From DAHUXN01 sp963729815 (GTDB lineage Bacteria > Acidobacteriota > Terriglobia > Acidiferrales > UBA7541), in assembly GCA_963729815.1 (NCBI GenBank), contig CAVSPU010000004.1, forward strand, positions 558,001 to 622,000: 64,000 nt of DNA. The letters are read 5' to 3'. Within the stretch, counting starts at the first letter, position 1, and each line of letters begins with the position of its first letter. Position numbers and translations under genes: made by a program. The notes under the pieces were generated by a model, which did not search any database, was not told the origin of the DNA, and saw nothing but the letters and a program-made list of their open reading frames with translations. This document shows positions 8,284 to 16,019 of the stretch, piece by piece.

Positions 8284-10551
8284 CTAGGTGATGGTGGAGC
8301 GGCGGTCCTTGATTTCCTGAAGATGCTGGCGGAGGCGCTCGAGGACGGCATCACCCTGGCCTTCGGCGATTTCGCGCTCGAGTTCAGTGAGCGCGAAATG
8401 AACGATGTCGTGATGGTGGATTTCCTGGCCCTTCAGTTCGTCACTTAACCGCAACCAAATCTCGTGAAGAAGATCGATTTCCTTGGGCGTGAGGTGAGGC
8501 GCGTGCGGGCCGAGGTAAAAAATGCGCTCGTCGCCCGCGGCGGTGACTACGTCGAGCGCGAGATGCGGGCGCGGCTCAGGCATGTGCTCCCAGGCGAGGC
8601 CGACCTCGCGTGCTTGCTCCGCGAGGGTCATCTTCGACGAGCTGCCGACCACGATCGAGGACGACTGGAGATTCGAAGCGCTGCGCAAAATTCCTTCCCA
8701 CAAATCATTGGCCGCGGCGACGGCGAGACGCACGGGTTTGCCCTCTTTTTCGGCGATGGCGAGGACTTTGGTGAACAGGAGCTGCTCGATGGTGCTGAAA
8801 AGCTGCTCGGGCTTGAGGTCATATTCGCCGGAAGCGGCGCGGCGCAAGAGACGGATGTGGAGGACGACGACGTCCTGCTCCTCCGTTTTCAGGCGCGCCA
8901 GGACAGAATGAAGGTGATACAGGGCGTAATAATTGCTGACGGGGACGAGAACGTTGTTGGGGCGAACGCCGAGGCTGGCCGGGGTGAGATCGTTTTCCTG
9001 CGCGAGATTGAACTGGTCGAGTTCGGATGCGTGCGTAGTTCCCTGCCGCTTGCGGACGCTGCGCTCGGAAAGCGTGAAGGCGGCAAACAAAATGAGCGAA
9101 AAGGTGACGCCGGCGATGGTGGCTTCCGGCTTGGTGAAGAGATTGACGAAGGCGATGAGGAAGAGAACGAGGGTGATGAGGCCAAGGCCGAGGGGAATTT
9201 CCTTTCCGGCGATGTGGAAGTTAAGCGGGACGCGATATTCGCGATCGTGGGGATGCGTGTAGCGGAGGACGAGAACGGCCATACCTTTCATGGCGAAGCT
9301 CCACGTGACGCCGAAAGCGTAGAGATTGCCGAGGAAGGCGAAATCGCCATGGCTGATGAAAATGGTGATGATCTGAAGAACAGCGACGGTGGTGATGATG
9401 CGATGCGTCGTGCCGAAGCGGCGGTGCGGCTGGCGAAACCAATCGGTGAGGACGCCGTCTTCCGAGACGCGGCTGAGAACGCCGTTGGAACCGACGATGG
9501 CGGTGTTGACGGCACCGGAAAGAATCAGCATGCCGACGATGACGACGAAGGCGTGGAAGGCAAGGCGGAGTCCGAAGGGGCCCTGTAAGTTCATGGCGAG
9601 GCCGCCGATGAGGTTCTCGAAGAAATGCGGGCGGACAGAATCAGGAATGATCATCACGGCGAAGATAGAAACCAGCGCGGTGAAGAGCAGACTGTACACG
9701 ACGATGAGCAGTGCGGTCTTCTTGAGGTTCTGGAGCTTGGGATGCTCGATTTCGCGGTAGACCTGGGCGAGGGTTTCCTCGCCGCTCATGGCCAGAACTG
9801 AGTGACCCAGGCCAACGAAGATGACGATGAGAGTCACGGTGTGGGCGAAGCGCCAATTAACGAGCCAGCCCAGTGCTTCCTTGCCAAGGATCATATTGCG
9901 AGGGAGCGGAGCGGGAGGAAAGTGCACGCCGCGGACCCAAATCGTGTAGCTGCACCAGCCGATGAGGATCACGACCATGGCCGTGGTCAGATACATGATG
10001 CGAAGAGCCTTTTCGCTCGATTCGGGGATGCCCTTGATGTTCTGCCACCAGAAATAAATCGTGACGATGATGCCGATGAGCATGGAAGAGGCATTCGGCC
10101 GCAGCACAAAGTGCATGTGCTGATATCGGAAGAACTCGTTGGCGAGGCCGACGATGTACTGGCCGGCCGCGACAGCGCTGACGGGACCCGTGAGGACGTA
10201 GTCGAACATCAGAGCGGAGACGGAAAATTTGGCGAGCGTGCCGCCCATCGCTTCCTTGACGACGCGATAAACGCCGCCGCGCACGAACATGCTGCAGCTT
10301 TCGACGTAAATGAGCGAAACGCAGTAGGAAAGCAACATGACAGCGAGGATGAACCAGGGAGCGGATTTGCCGATGACCTGCTCGGCATCGCCACCGGCGT
10401 AATAAGCGGACGAGGCAAGGTCGTTGAGGACGATGGCGCCGGCGCGCCAGAAAGAAATAAAGCTCAGCATCGCCGTGGTGGCGACGAGGACGTTGACGAC
10501 GGGGCGCGCAGTGGTTCTAAGCGGTCCGGGCGGTGTGGGATTCGAAGACAT
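8284..10551 (-). CDS. APC-family amino acid permease fused to a USP-like domain
   Basis: 755 residues. The first ~470 residues are a twelve-helix amino acid/polyamine (APC) transporter: T-A-M-L-S-F-I-S-F-W-R-A-G near the start, G-E-E-T-L-A-Q-V-Y-R-E-I-E in the conserved loop after the sixth or seventh helix, and a cation/amino-acid permease pattern throughout. From about 530 to 665 follows a cytoplasmic universal-stress-protein-like alpha/beta domain (N-N-V-L-V-P-V-S start, S-S-I-V-V-G-S-S-S-K nucleotide-loop-like end). About 90 residues with a helical tail complete the protein. APC-USP fusions are known in bacteria and archaea and are thought to gate transport by nucleotide binding. The transported substrate cannot be read from sequence. 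Confidence 0.9.
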   Translation of the reverse strand: MSSNPTPPGPLRTTARPVVNVLVATTAMLSFISFWRAGAIVLNDLASSAYYAGGDAEQVIGKSAPWFILAVMLLSYCVSLIYVESCSMFVRGGVYRVVKEAMGGTLAKFSVSALMFDYVLTGPVSAVAAGQYIVGLANEFFRYQHMHFVLRPNASSMLIGIIVTIYFWWQNIKGIPESSEKALRIMYLTTAMVVILIGWCSYTIWVRGVHFPPAPLPRNMILGKEALGWLVNWRFAHTVTLIVIFVGLGHSVLAMSGEETLAQVYREIEHPKLQNLKKTALLIVVYSLLFTALVSIFAVMIIPDSVRPHFFENLIGGLAMNLQGPFGLRLAFHAFVVIVGMLILSGAVNTAIVGSNGVLSRVSEDGVLTDWFRQPHRRFGTTHRIITTVAVLQIITIFISHGDFAFLGNLYAFGVTWSFAMKGMAVLVLRYTHPHDREYRVPLNFHIAGKEIPLGLGLITLVLFLIAFVNLFTKPEATIAGVTFSLILFAAFTLSERSVRKRQGTTHASELDQFNLAQENDLTPASLGVRPNNVLVPVSNYYALYHLHSVLARLKTEEQDVVVLHIRLLRRAASGEYDLKPEQLFSTIEQLLFTKVLAIAEKEGKPVRLAVAAANDLWEGILRSASNLQSSSIVVGSSSKMTLAEQAREVGLAWEHMPEPRPHLALDVVTAAGDERIFYLGPHAPHLTPKEIDLLHEIWLRLSDELKGQEIHHHDIVHFALTELEREIAEGQGDAVLERLRQHLQEIKDRRSTIT

Positions 10552-10664
10552 GAACGAAAGAAATGTGGAAAGTGACTATACGTCGAGCGGAGGGAAAAAT
10601 AAAGGCATTGAAAGGCACCGGGATTGCGAAGTGTGCACTAGCGGAGATTAGTGAAAAATGAGCG

Positions 10665-11051
10665 TCAGGCGCGTTGCTGGGCGCGGAATTCGCGGGCGCA
10701 GGCGTCGCACGGGCAAATCTCGCGGAGATGGTCGAAGCTGAAGATGCCAGTAGCGTGGCCGTCGGTGAATTCGATCTGCACAGCGTAGTTGCCGACAGCC
10801 GCGGCAGAGCGGGCCGTGACTTTGGGCTTGAACATGGGAAGCGCGGATGAGCCGGGGGCCGTCTTCGTGTCAACGTGTGAGTGCTTGTCGTGGCCTTCTT
10901 TGCATGTCGCGCAGGGACAGTGCTCGCGGAGATAGGCGAAGTCGTAGTGGCTCGAATGCGCGTCGGACCAGGTGATGTAAATGCCAGCGCCGGTGGATAC
11001 GTGGACTTTCACGTCGATGGGCTTTTTGCGGACGTCGAGAGGAATGGGCAT
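10665..11051 (-). CDS. DUF971 protein (GBBH-like N-terminal domain)
   Basis: About 128 residues of the DUF971 / gamma-butyrobetaine-hydroxylase-like N-terminal domain family. It holds two C-P-C motifs with following cysteines: H-C-P-C-A-T-C and I-C-P-C-D-A-C, with a W-S-D-A-H-S-S-H-Y segment upstream. In free-standing form this family is often placed near Fe-S or Mrp/ApbC genes and is suspected of metal handling, but its function is unproven. Start: ATG at 11051 overlaps the stop of the ABC-DtxR gene as TGATG, so the two are translationally coupled. That makes it the last gene of the iron-uptake operon and supports a metal role. Confidence 0.85.
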   Translation of the reverse strand: MPIPLDVRKKPIDVKVHVSTGAGIYITWSDAHSSHYDFAYLREHCPCATCKEGHDKHSHVDTKTAPGSSALPMFKPKVTARSAAAVGNYAVQIEFTDGHATGIFSFDHLREICPCDACAREFRAQQRA

Positions 11052-12142
11052 CAGGCGCTTTTCTTCGCCGCGGTTTCCGCCTGTGGGCAGCAGGGGCCGG
11101 GGGGAATGGGCCGACCGTGAGGGCAGGTCTTGGGATGGCCGAGGAAGGAGCAGATACGCTCGTCGAGCTCCGGGCTGATGATGTGCTCGAATTTGCAAGC
11201 TTGCGAATCGGCTTCGGCGTTAGCGATGGAAAAAGTGTCGGTGAAAAGGCGCTCGGCAAGACGGCGACGGCGAACGACATCGCGAGCGCGGCGCGTGCCG
11301 CGATCGGTGAGTTCAATTTCGGAATCCTGCATGGCGACGAGGCCAAGAACGGCGAGACGCTGCAAAGTGCGCTCGGGATCGGCGTCGAGCGAATGGAAGC
11401 GGGCGAGCTTGGCGCGCCGGCCGATTTCAGCGCAGAGCCAGAGCTCTTCGAGGACGTGATCGAAACGCGCTTCATCTTCAGATGAGTAGATGGTGATTTG
11501 CGCGAGGCGGCCGTGAGCAAGTTCGATGCGACGATCGGCGAGGCCGCCGATGGATGGATCGTGGGTGACCATGAGAATGGTGTGGCCTTCGCTGTGGAGA
11601 TCGCGCAAAAGGCGAATCACGGTTTCTTCGTTGGCTTCGTCGAGATTGCCGGTGGGCTCGTCGGCGAGAATCAGCTTGGGATGATTGATCAGCGCGCGAG
11701 CGACGGCGACACGTTGCTGCTCGCCGCCGGAAAGCTGCGAGGGAAGATGCGTGAGGCGTTCGCCGAGGCCGACGCGGCGGAGAGCTTCGGCGGCTTCGGA
11801 TTCGTCGGTGGTGCTGTGAAAATACTGCGCGAGCATGACGTTTTCAACGGCGGTGAGATACGGAACGAGATGAAATTGCTGGAAGACGAAGCCGATTTTT
11901 TCGGAGCGGAAACGCGTGAGAGCAGCTTCGTCGAGGCGGCCAACATCGACGGAATCGACGATGGCGCGGCCCTCGGTGGGCGTGTCGAGGCCGCCAAGAA
12001 TATTGATGAGCGTGGTCTTGCCGGAGCCGGACGGGCCCATGATGGCGATCCATTCGCCGGATTCGACGGAGAAGGAAACGCCGTCGAGCGCGCGAACTTC
12101 GCCGAAGAATTTTCTCAGGTTCGCGACTTCGACGAGAGCCAC
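11051..12142 (-). CDS. ABC transporter ATPase fused to a DtxR-type metal-dependent regulator
   Basis: 363 residues, two-part. Residues 1-220 are a MacB/LolD-class ABC ATPase: Walker A G-P-S-G-S-G-K-T (36-43), signature L-S-G-G-E-Q (137-142), Walker B ending L-I-L-A-D-E-P (157-163), switch His 194. Residues about 223-360 look like a whole DtxR/IdeR/MntR-type protein: a winged-helix stretch ending E-L-T-D-R-G, then R-R-R-L-A-E-R, then A-C-K-F-E-H (Cys316, Glu319, His320) and C-P-H-G-R-P-I-P (340-347). Against recalled DtxR numbering, the primary-site ligands Cys102, Glu105 and His106 are kept, while ancillary-site His79 and His98 appear replaced by Arg and Asp. It pairs with the two FtsX-like permeases just upstream. 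Both domain calls are firm; self-regulation is inference. Confidence 0.92.
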   Translation of the reverse strand: MALVEVANLRKFFGEVRALDGVSFSVESGEWIAIMGPSGSGKTTLINILGGLDTPTEGRAIVDSVDVGRLDEAALTRFRSEKIGFVFQQFHLVPYLTAVENVMLAQYFHSTTDESEAAEALRRVGLGERLTHLPSQLSGGEQQRVAVARALINHPKLILADEPTGNLDEANEETVIRLLRDLHSEGHTILMVTHDPSIGGLADRRIELAHGRLAQITIYSSEDEARFDHVLEELWLCAEIGRRAKLARFHSLDADPERTLQRLAVLGLVAMQDSEIELTDRGTRRARDVVRRRRLAERLFTDTFSIANAEADSQACKFEHIISPELDERICSFLGHPKTCPHGRPIPPGPCCPQAETAAKKSA

Positions 12143-12146
12143 CGGA

Positions 12147-13283
12147 TCATTCTCCTCGTAAGATTACTGCCGGACGAATATTGCCGAGCAAGCGCAAAGG
12201 CAGCGCGCCTGCAAGTGCGACGAACAGCATCAAGACGACCGTGATTGGGAGCACTTCCCAGCGCGGTGAAATGCTGGCGCCGAAGACGCGGTGGCCCATC
12301 CACACGGAAAGCGCCATGCCGAGGGCGTAGCCAACGATTCCGCCGACCGTGCCGAGAACGCCAACTTCGGCAAGAAACAGCCGCACAACTTTTTGAATCG
12401 AGCCACCGAGGGCTTTCATCAGTCCGACGTCCTTGCGGCGCTCCATGGCGAGAGCGGCCATGGTGGCGAGAACACAGAGCGCGGTGAGGACGAGAATCAG
12501 AAGACCAGTGGAGAAAATGAGAAAGCGAATGCGGTTGAGAAGCTGGCCTTCGGCATCCGTGATTTGCGGAATGGGCTTCACATCGAGAGCAGGAAGCGCC
12601 GATTGGAGATGAGCGGCGACGGCGCGAATCTGATCGGCAGAGCCGGAAACGCTGAGCTGGATGAGCTGAATTTTTCCGTCGAGCGAAGCGAGGCGCTGCG
12701 CGACAGGAAGATTGACGAAAATTTGATTGTCCTCAGAGCCGCCCGCGTCGACGATGCCGCCGACGGTGAGGCTGGCGGTACGACCTTGATAGGACAAGTT
12801 GACGTTGCTGCCCACGGCGAGACCGAGGCTACGGCTGGCGTTGCGTCCCACAAGGCAATGCGCAAGATCGGCGCGGGAGAACGATGCGACACCGGTGATT
12901 TTCCACGACGGCGCGATTTGCGCGACGCCATCGAGCCACGTCCCGGTGACGACGACGTTCTGTCCAGGATTCGAACCGGCGCGCACGACGAGATAGAGGT
13001 AAGGCGAGGCGTCAACGCCGGATGCTTGCGTTTGCGCGATGGTTTGCATCGCGGATTCGTCGAGAAGCGTGGGCATGCCCGGCGCGGACGCGGTGGCCTG
13101 TGGCGCGGAGATGACGAGGTTCGCGCCGAGGGAACGGAATTCCTGGGTGAGTTTGCGATTGATGTCGAGATCAAGATTCAGAAGCGCGGAAACAACAGCG
13201 CCGCCGCTGATGAGCGCGAGCAACGCGACGGTGAGCCGGACGCGATTGCCGCGGAGCAGATGAAATAGAAGTCGCTTGAACAC
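12147..13283 (-). CDS. FtsX/MacB-type ABC permease, iron-uptake locus (second copy)
   Basis: 378 residues with the MacB-like arrangement: one N-terminal membrane helix (L-L-R-G-N-R-V-R-L-T-V-A-L-L-A-L), a large extracytoplasmic domain of about 200 residues, and three C-terminal helices of the FtsX domain beginning near F-L-I-F-S-T-G-L-L-I-L. The family pattern M-E-R-R-K-D-V-G-L-M-K-A-L-G marks the ATPase-coupling loop. Such permeases do mechanotransmission rather than classic substrate passage. The start is GTG at 13283, overlapping the TAG of the preceding permease gene (TAGTG), and the ATPase gene begins four bases after its stop, so the cluster is tightly coupled. Homologous pairs sit in the Campylobacter p19/FTR1 iron locus. 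Confidence 0.9.
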   Translation of the reverse strand: MFKRLLFHLLRGNRVRLTVALLALISGGAVVSALLNLDLDINRKLTQEFRSLGANLVISAPQATASAPGMPTLLDESAMQTIAQTQASGVDASPYLYLVVRAGSNPGQNVVVTGTWLDGVAQIAPSWKITGVASFSRADLAHCLVGRNASRSLGLAVGSNVNLSYQGRTASLTVGGIVDAGGSEDNQIFVNLPVAQRLASLDGKIQLIQLSVSGSADQIRAVAAHLQSALPALDVKPIPQITDAEGQLLNRIRFLIFSTGLLILVLTALCVLATMAALAMERRKDVGLMKALGGSIQKVVRLFLAEVGVLGTVGGIVGYALGMALSVWMGHRVFGASISPRWEVLPITVVLMLFVALAGALPLRLLGNIRPAVILRGE

Positions 13284-14575
13284 TATTCGCCCCTCAGAAT
13301 CGGCGCGGGAGAAATATTCGCGGCGCGATGAAGCGGAATCCAGCTTCCGATCAGAGCGACAAACGCGGCGGCGGCGAGAATCACGGGCAGAACAATCAGG
13401 CGCGGAAGAGTTGCGACGCCGAAGACGGTTTCGCCAAGTTCGCGCGCGAGGCCCGCGCCAAGCAAGAAGCCAATGCAGCCGCCTACAACGGCGAGAAGCA
13501 ATTGCTCGCTGAGGAAAAGGCCGCTGACAAAAAAGTTGGTTGCGCCGAGAGCCTTCATCAAACCGATTTCGGCGCGACGCTCGATGGCCGTGGTTGCGGA
13601 AGTGGCGCCGACGGCCAGGGCGACAGCGATCAATGCGGCAATGGTGACGATCCAGAGAAGCAGGCTGACGCGGGAGAGCACGCGGCCTTCGGTTTCGGCG
13701 ACGCGGCGAATCGTTTGCACTTGCGTGCCGGGGAGGACCTGCCGAATCTGGTGGCCGATGGAAGAGATGTACGGCGAACAGTACCAGCGGTCGAATTCCG
13801 TGGGCGTCATCGAGTTGGGATCTTTGTTGGCGAGTGCGTCGGCGGGCTTTGTGAGCGCGCTGACCAAAAGCTGGCGGAATTCGCCGGGCTTCGAGGCCAA
13901 ATCCTGCGCGACGGCGAGCGGGCAGACGATGGCGTCGTCCTCGGCGTCGCCCGTGGTGATAATGCCCGTGACGGTCGCGGTGGACGCGCGGCCAGCGGCG
14001 CTGAGATCGAGGACATCACCAATGGAGATTTTGTGTCTTTCGGCAAGCGACGCACCGACGACGCAGTTCTTCGAGTCATCGGCGAACCACTGGCCGCGGA
14101 TTTTCCACCAGGGATGCGTGAAGCTGGCGCCGGTGGTGAAGGTTGTGCCGTCCTCGAGGGGCACGGCGTGGCTGTACCACGTGCCGATGACAGTAGTCTG
14201 AAAATTGCGCGAGGCGCCGCCGGACTGCACGATGGCGGCCGAGACGGGCACGTCGAGGAATGGCGTGAAACCGAGAATATTGTGGCGCCAGAAAATTTCC
14301 TTCAGCTTGGGCAAATAAGAGACTGGAAGATACGCGCCCTGATCAATGGGCCGATAATCGACGCCGCCGATTTCGACGGGAAGCGTATCGGCCTGCGGCG
14401 TGATGAGCAGATTGGCGCCGAGGCTGCGGAATTCCCGCGCGAGTTGATCGCCGACATCGACGGCAACGGTGAAAGTCGCCGTGGCAACCGCCATGCCGAG
14501 AATGAGCGCGATGCCGGTGAGAAGTTTGCGGCGAGGATTGCGCGTGAAAGATTCGCGGAGTAGGCGGATGAACAT
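13283..14575 (-). CDS. FtsX/MacB-type ABC permease, iron-uptake locus (first copy)
   Basis: About 430 residues, same plan as its neighbour: an N-terminal helix (L-L-T-G-I-A-L-I-L-G-M-A-V-A-T-A), a periplasmic domain of about 240 residues, then three C-terminal helices with E-R-R-A-E-I-G-L-M-K-A-L-G as coupling motif. Both permeases share the post-helix motif E-F-R-S-L-G-A-N-L and so probably arose by duplication, diverging most in the periplasmic domain. The frame is open further upstream into the FTR1 gene; the ATG at 14575, ten bases after the FTR1 stop, gives the correct family N-terminus. Together with the second permease and the ATPase it would form a heterodimeric transporter-like complex. 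Confidence 0.9.
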   Translation of the reverse strand: MFIRLLRESFTRNPRRKLLTGIALILGMAVATATFTVAVDVGDQLAREFRSLGANLLITPQADTLPVEIGGVDYRPIDQGAYLPVSYLPKLKEIFWRHNILGFTPFLDVPVSAAIVQSGGASRNFQTTVIGTWYSHAVPLEDGTTFTTGASFTHPWWKIRGQWFADDSKNCVVGASLAERHKISIGDVLDLSAAGRASTATVTGIITTGDAEDDAIVCPLAVAQDLASKPGEFRQLLVSALTKPADALANKDPNSMTPTEFDRWYCSPYISSIGHQIRQVLPGTQVQTIRRVAETEGRVLSRVSLLLWIVTIAALIAVALAVGATSATTAIERRAEIGLMKALGATNFFVSGLFLSEQLLLAVVGGCIGFLLGAGLARELGETVFGVATLPRLIVLPVILAAAAFVALIGSWIPLHRAANISPAPILRGE

Positions 14576-14585
14576 GGTCGTCTGC

Positions 14586-15848
14586 CTATTTCTGTATCTC
14601 GGAAGCAGCGTCGGAGATGGCGGAGAGATCGACGACGATGTTCGAGCCTTCGACCTGCGATTTGAAGGCAATGGGATTGCAGCCGCCGGGCTGGCCGATT
14701 TCACTGGCATTGACAGGCGCGCCACAATTGCGGCAAATCAGCATGGAACCCTCTTGGCGATAGCCGATCGCGCCGCAAATCTGGCAGGCGTCGAGAGCGG
14801 TGACGTAATCACCATCGGGCTTGCGAACAACGATAAAGCGAAAGGCTGTGCCCTGCACGTCGACAGAAAAGAAATGCACGCTGACGCCGCTCATCTCCGC
14901 GAGCGGGATGCGAACAATGCTGTTCGTGGCGGCGAGTTTTTCGGCTTCGGGCGGAGCGGCAGAGGCGCGCGTGTAAACAAATTCGGCGGTGAGCGACAGA
15001 ATCACGAGCACGCAAAGAAACGCGGCGGCGAAGCTCCAAACGCGGCGGCGGCGATGCTCATATTGAAGCAGGCGCTTCTCGGCTGGGTTGGCGGCCTCGC
15101 CGATGGCGGTGCCGCGAAGGGCGAACCATTCACGCAAGACAACGATGACGGCGACACCGAGAATGATGACGAAGAAGAAGTATTCGTTGCGAACGATCGG
15201 GCCGACGGTGGCCATTTCCTGCTTGCTCGAGGGAATCCATTTGCCTTCGCTCAATTCGTGAAGGCCCGTCAAGACGAGCTGGAAGGCGACGACCATCAGG
15301 ATAGTGCTGGTGGCGGCGAAGAATCGGCCCAACGGGATTTTCAGCGTGCCCTGGAAGAAAAACAGCCCCACAGCGACAGCGAGAGCAATGCCCAGCCCGG
15401 CACCGATCCATACCTGGACGCCCGCAACGGAGAGCTCCACGGCGCGGAGAATGACGACAAGCTCGGCGCCTTCACGAAGAACCATCAGGAAAACAAAGAG
15501 GCCGATACCGAGACCGGCGGCGAATTCGCCTCTTTGGGTGTAGGATTCGACGCGCTGTTCGATTTCCTTGCGCAGGCGACGCGCGACTCGATTCATCCAA
15601 ATGATCATGGTGACGACGAGCGCGGCAGCAAGGAGCATCAAGAGGCCTTCGAAACCATCTTCGCTGACCTGCCAGCGCTGAAGCAGCGCAGCCGTGATGA
15701 TGCTGCAGGCAATGGCGGCGGCGACACCCGTCCAAACGTAACGAGTGAGCTCGCGGCGACCAATGCGGTTGAGATAGACTAGGACAATGCCGACGACAAG
15801 AGCGGCTTCGACGCCTTCGCGAAGAGCGAGTAAAAGAGCGGGAATCAT
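14586..15848 (-). CDS. FTR1-family iron permease fused to DUF2318 Fe-S-like domain
   Basis: 420 residues. Residues 1-300 are a seven-helix FTR1/EfeU-type iron permease with the two diagnostic iron-binding motifs R-E-G-V-E (10-14) and R-E-G-A-E (125-129) in membrane helices. After the last helix (about 281-300) comes a soluble domain matching DUF2318 (predicted Fe-S membrane domain): C-Q-I-C (355, 358), C-R-N-C (372, 375) and G-G-C-N-P-I (Cys390). FTR1 proteins import ferric iron delivered by an oxidase or a periplasmic binding protein; DUF2318 is thought to handle electrons or metal. First gene of the operon, ATG at 15848 directly below a promoter and a dyad. No P19/FetP or EfeO/EfeB partner is in the window. 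Confidence 0.93.
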   Translation of the reverse strand: MIPALLLALREGVEAALVVGIVLVYLNRIGRRELTRYVWTGVAAAIACSIITAALLQRWQVSEDGFEGLLMLLAAALVVTMIIWMNRVARRLRKEIEQRVESYTQRGEFAAGLGIGLFVFLMVLREGAELVVILRAVELSVAGVQVWIGAGLGIALAVAVGLFFFQGTLKIPLGRFFAATSTILMVVAFQLVLTGLHELSEGKWIPSSKQEMATVGPIVRNEYFFFVIILGVAVIVVLREWFALRGTAIGEAANPAEKRLLQYEHRRRRVWSFAAAFLCVLVILSLTAEFVYTRASAAPPEAEKLAATNSIVRIPLAEMSGVSVHFFSVDVQGTAFRFIVVRKPDGDYVTALDACQICGAIGYRQEGSMLICRNCGAPVNASEIGQPGGCNPIAFKSQVEGSNIVVDLSAISDAASEIQK

Positions 15849-15860
15849 GTCAAAAAGGCC

Positions 15861-15881
15861 AGTTGTAACTTTGTATCAACT
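15861..15881. promoter_or_regulatory. candidate operator (imperfect dyad) for the iron operon
   Basis: AGTTGTAAC (15861-15869), central TTT, then GTATCAACT (15873-15881): the right arm reverse-complements to AGTTGATAC, matching the left arm at 7 of 9 positions. It lies 12 bases upstream of the FTR1 start codon and just downstream of the predicted transcription start, the classic place for a repressor. It does not match the Corynebacterium DtxR consensus or a Fur box that I recall, so the binding protein is unknown. The DtxR domain encoded three genes downstream is the obvious candidate. Confidence 0.45.
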
Positions 15882-15890
15882 AGAAATCTG

Positions 15891-15919
15891 AGTTTATCTC
15901 GCTTTGCGGCAATCGTCAA
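15891..15919 (-). promoter_or_regulatory. sigma70-type promoter of the FTR1 iron operon
   Basis: Minus strand: TTGACG (15914-15919), 17-base spacer, TAAACT (15891-15896). Predicted transcription start is near 15884, giving a leader of about 36 bases that contains the dyad at 15861-15881. A second, perfect small dyad (CGATAG-A-CTATCG, 15937-15949) lies upstream between this promoter and the divergent gene. Confidence 0.5.
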
Positions 15920-16019
15920 GGCAAATACCCTACGTTCGATAGACTATCGCTCGGCTAAAGCAAATGCGTGCGTTGCGGTAGAATGACGGCCGCGGCAGAG
16001 AATTTGCGGGAGGCTGGAA

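Noticed and set aside
8464..9588. Long plus-strand reading frame of 374 codons opposite the APC-USP permease gene
   Set aside because: Composition-driven antisense frame: product is Glu/Gly/Asp-rich with no domain, and the minus-strand permease in the same region has clear transmembrane and family motifs.
15937..15949. Perfect 13-base dyad CGATAG-A-CTATCG upstream of the dienelactone hydrolase gene
   Set aside because: It lies upstream of the FTR1 promoter rather than over it and has no clear relation to either start; too short to call an operator.
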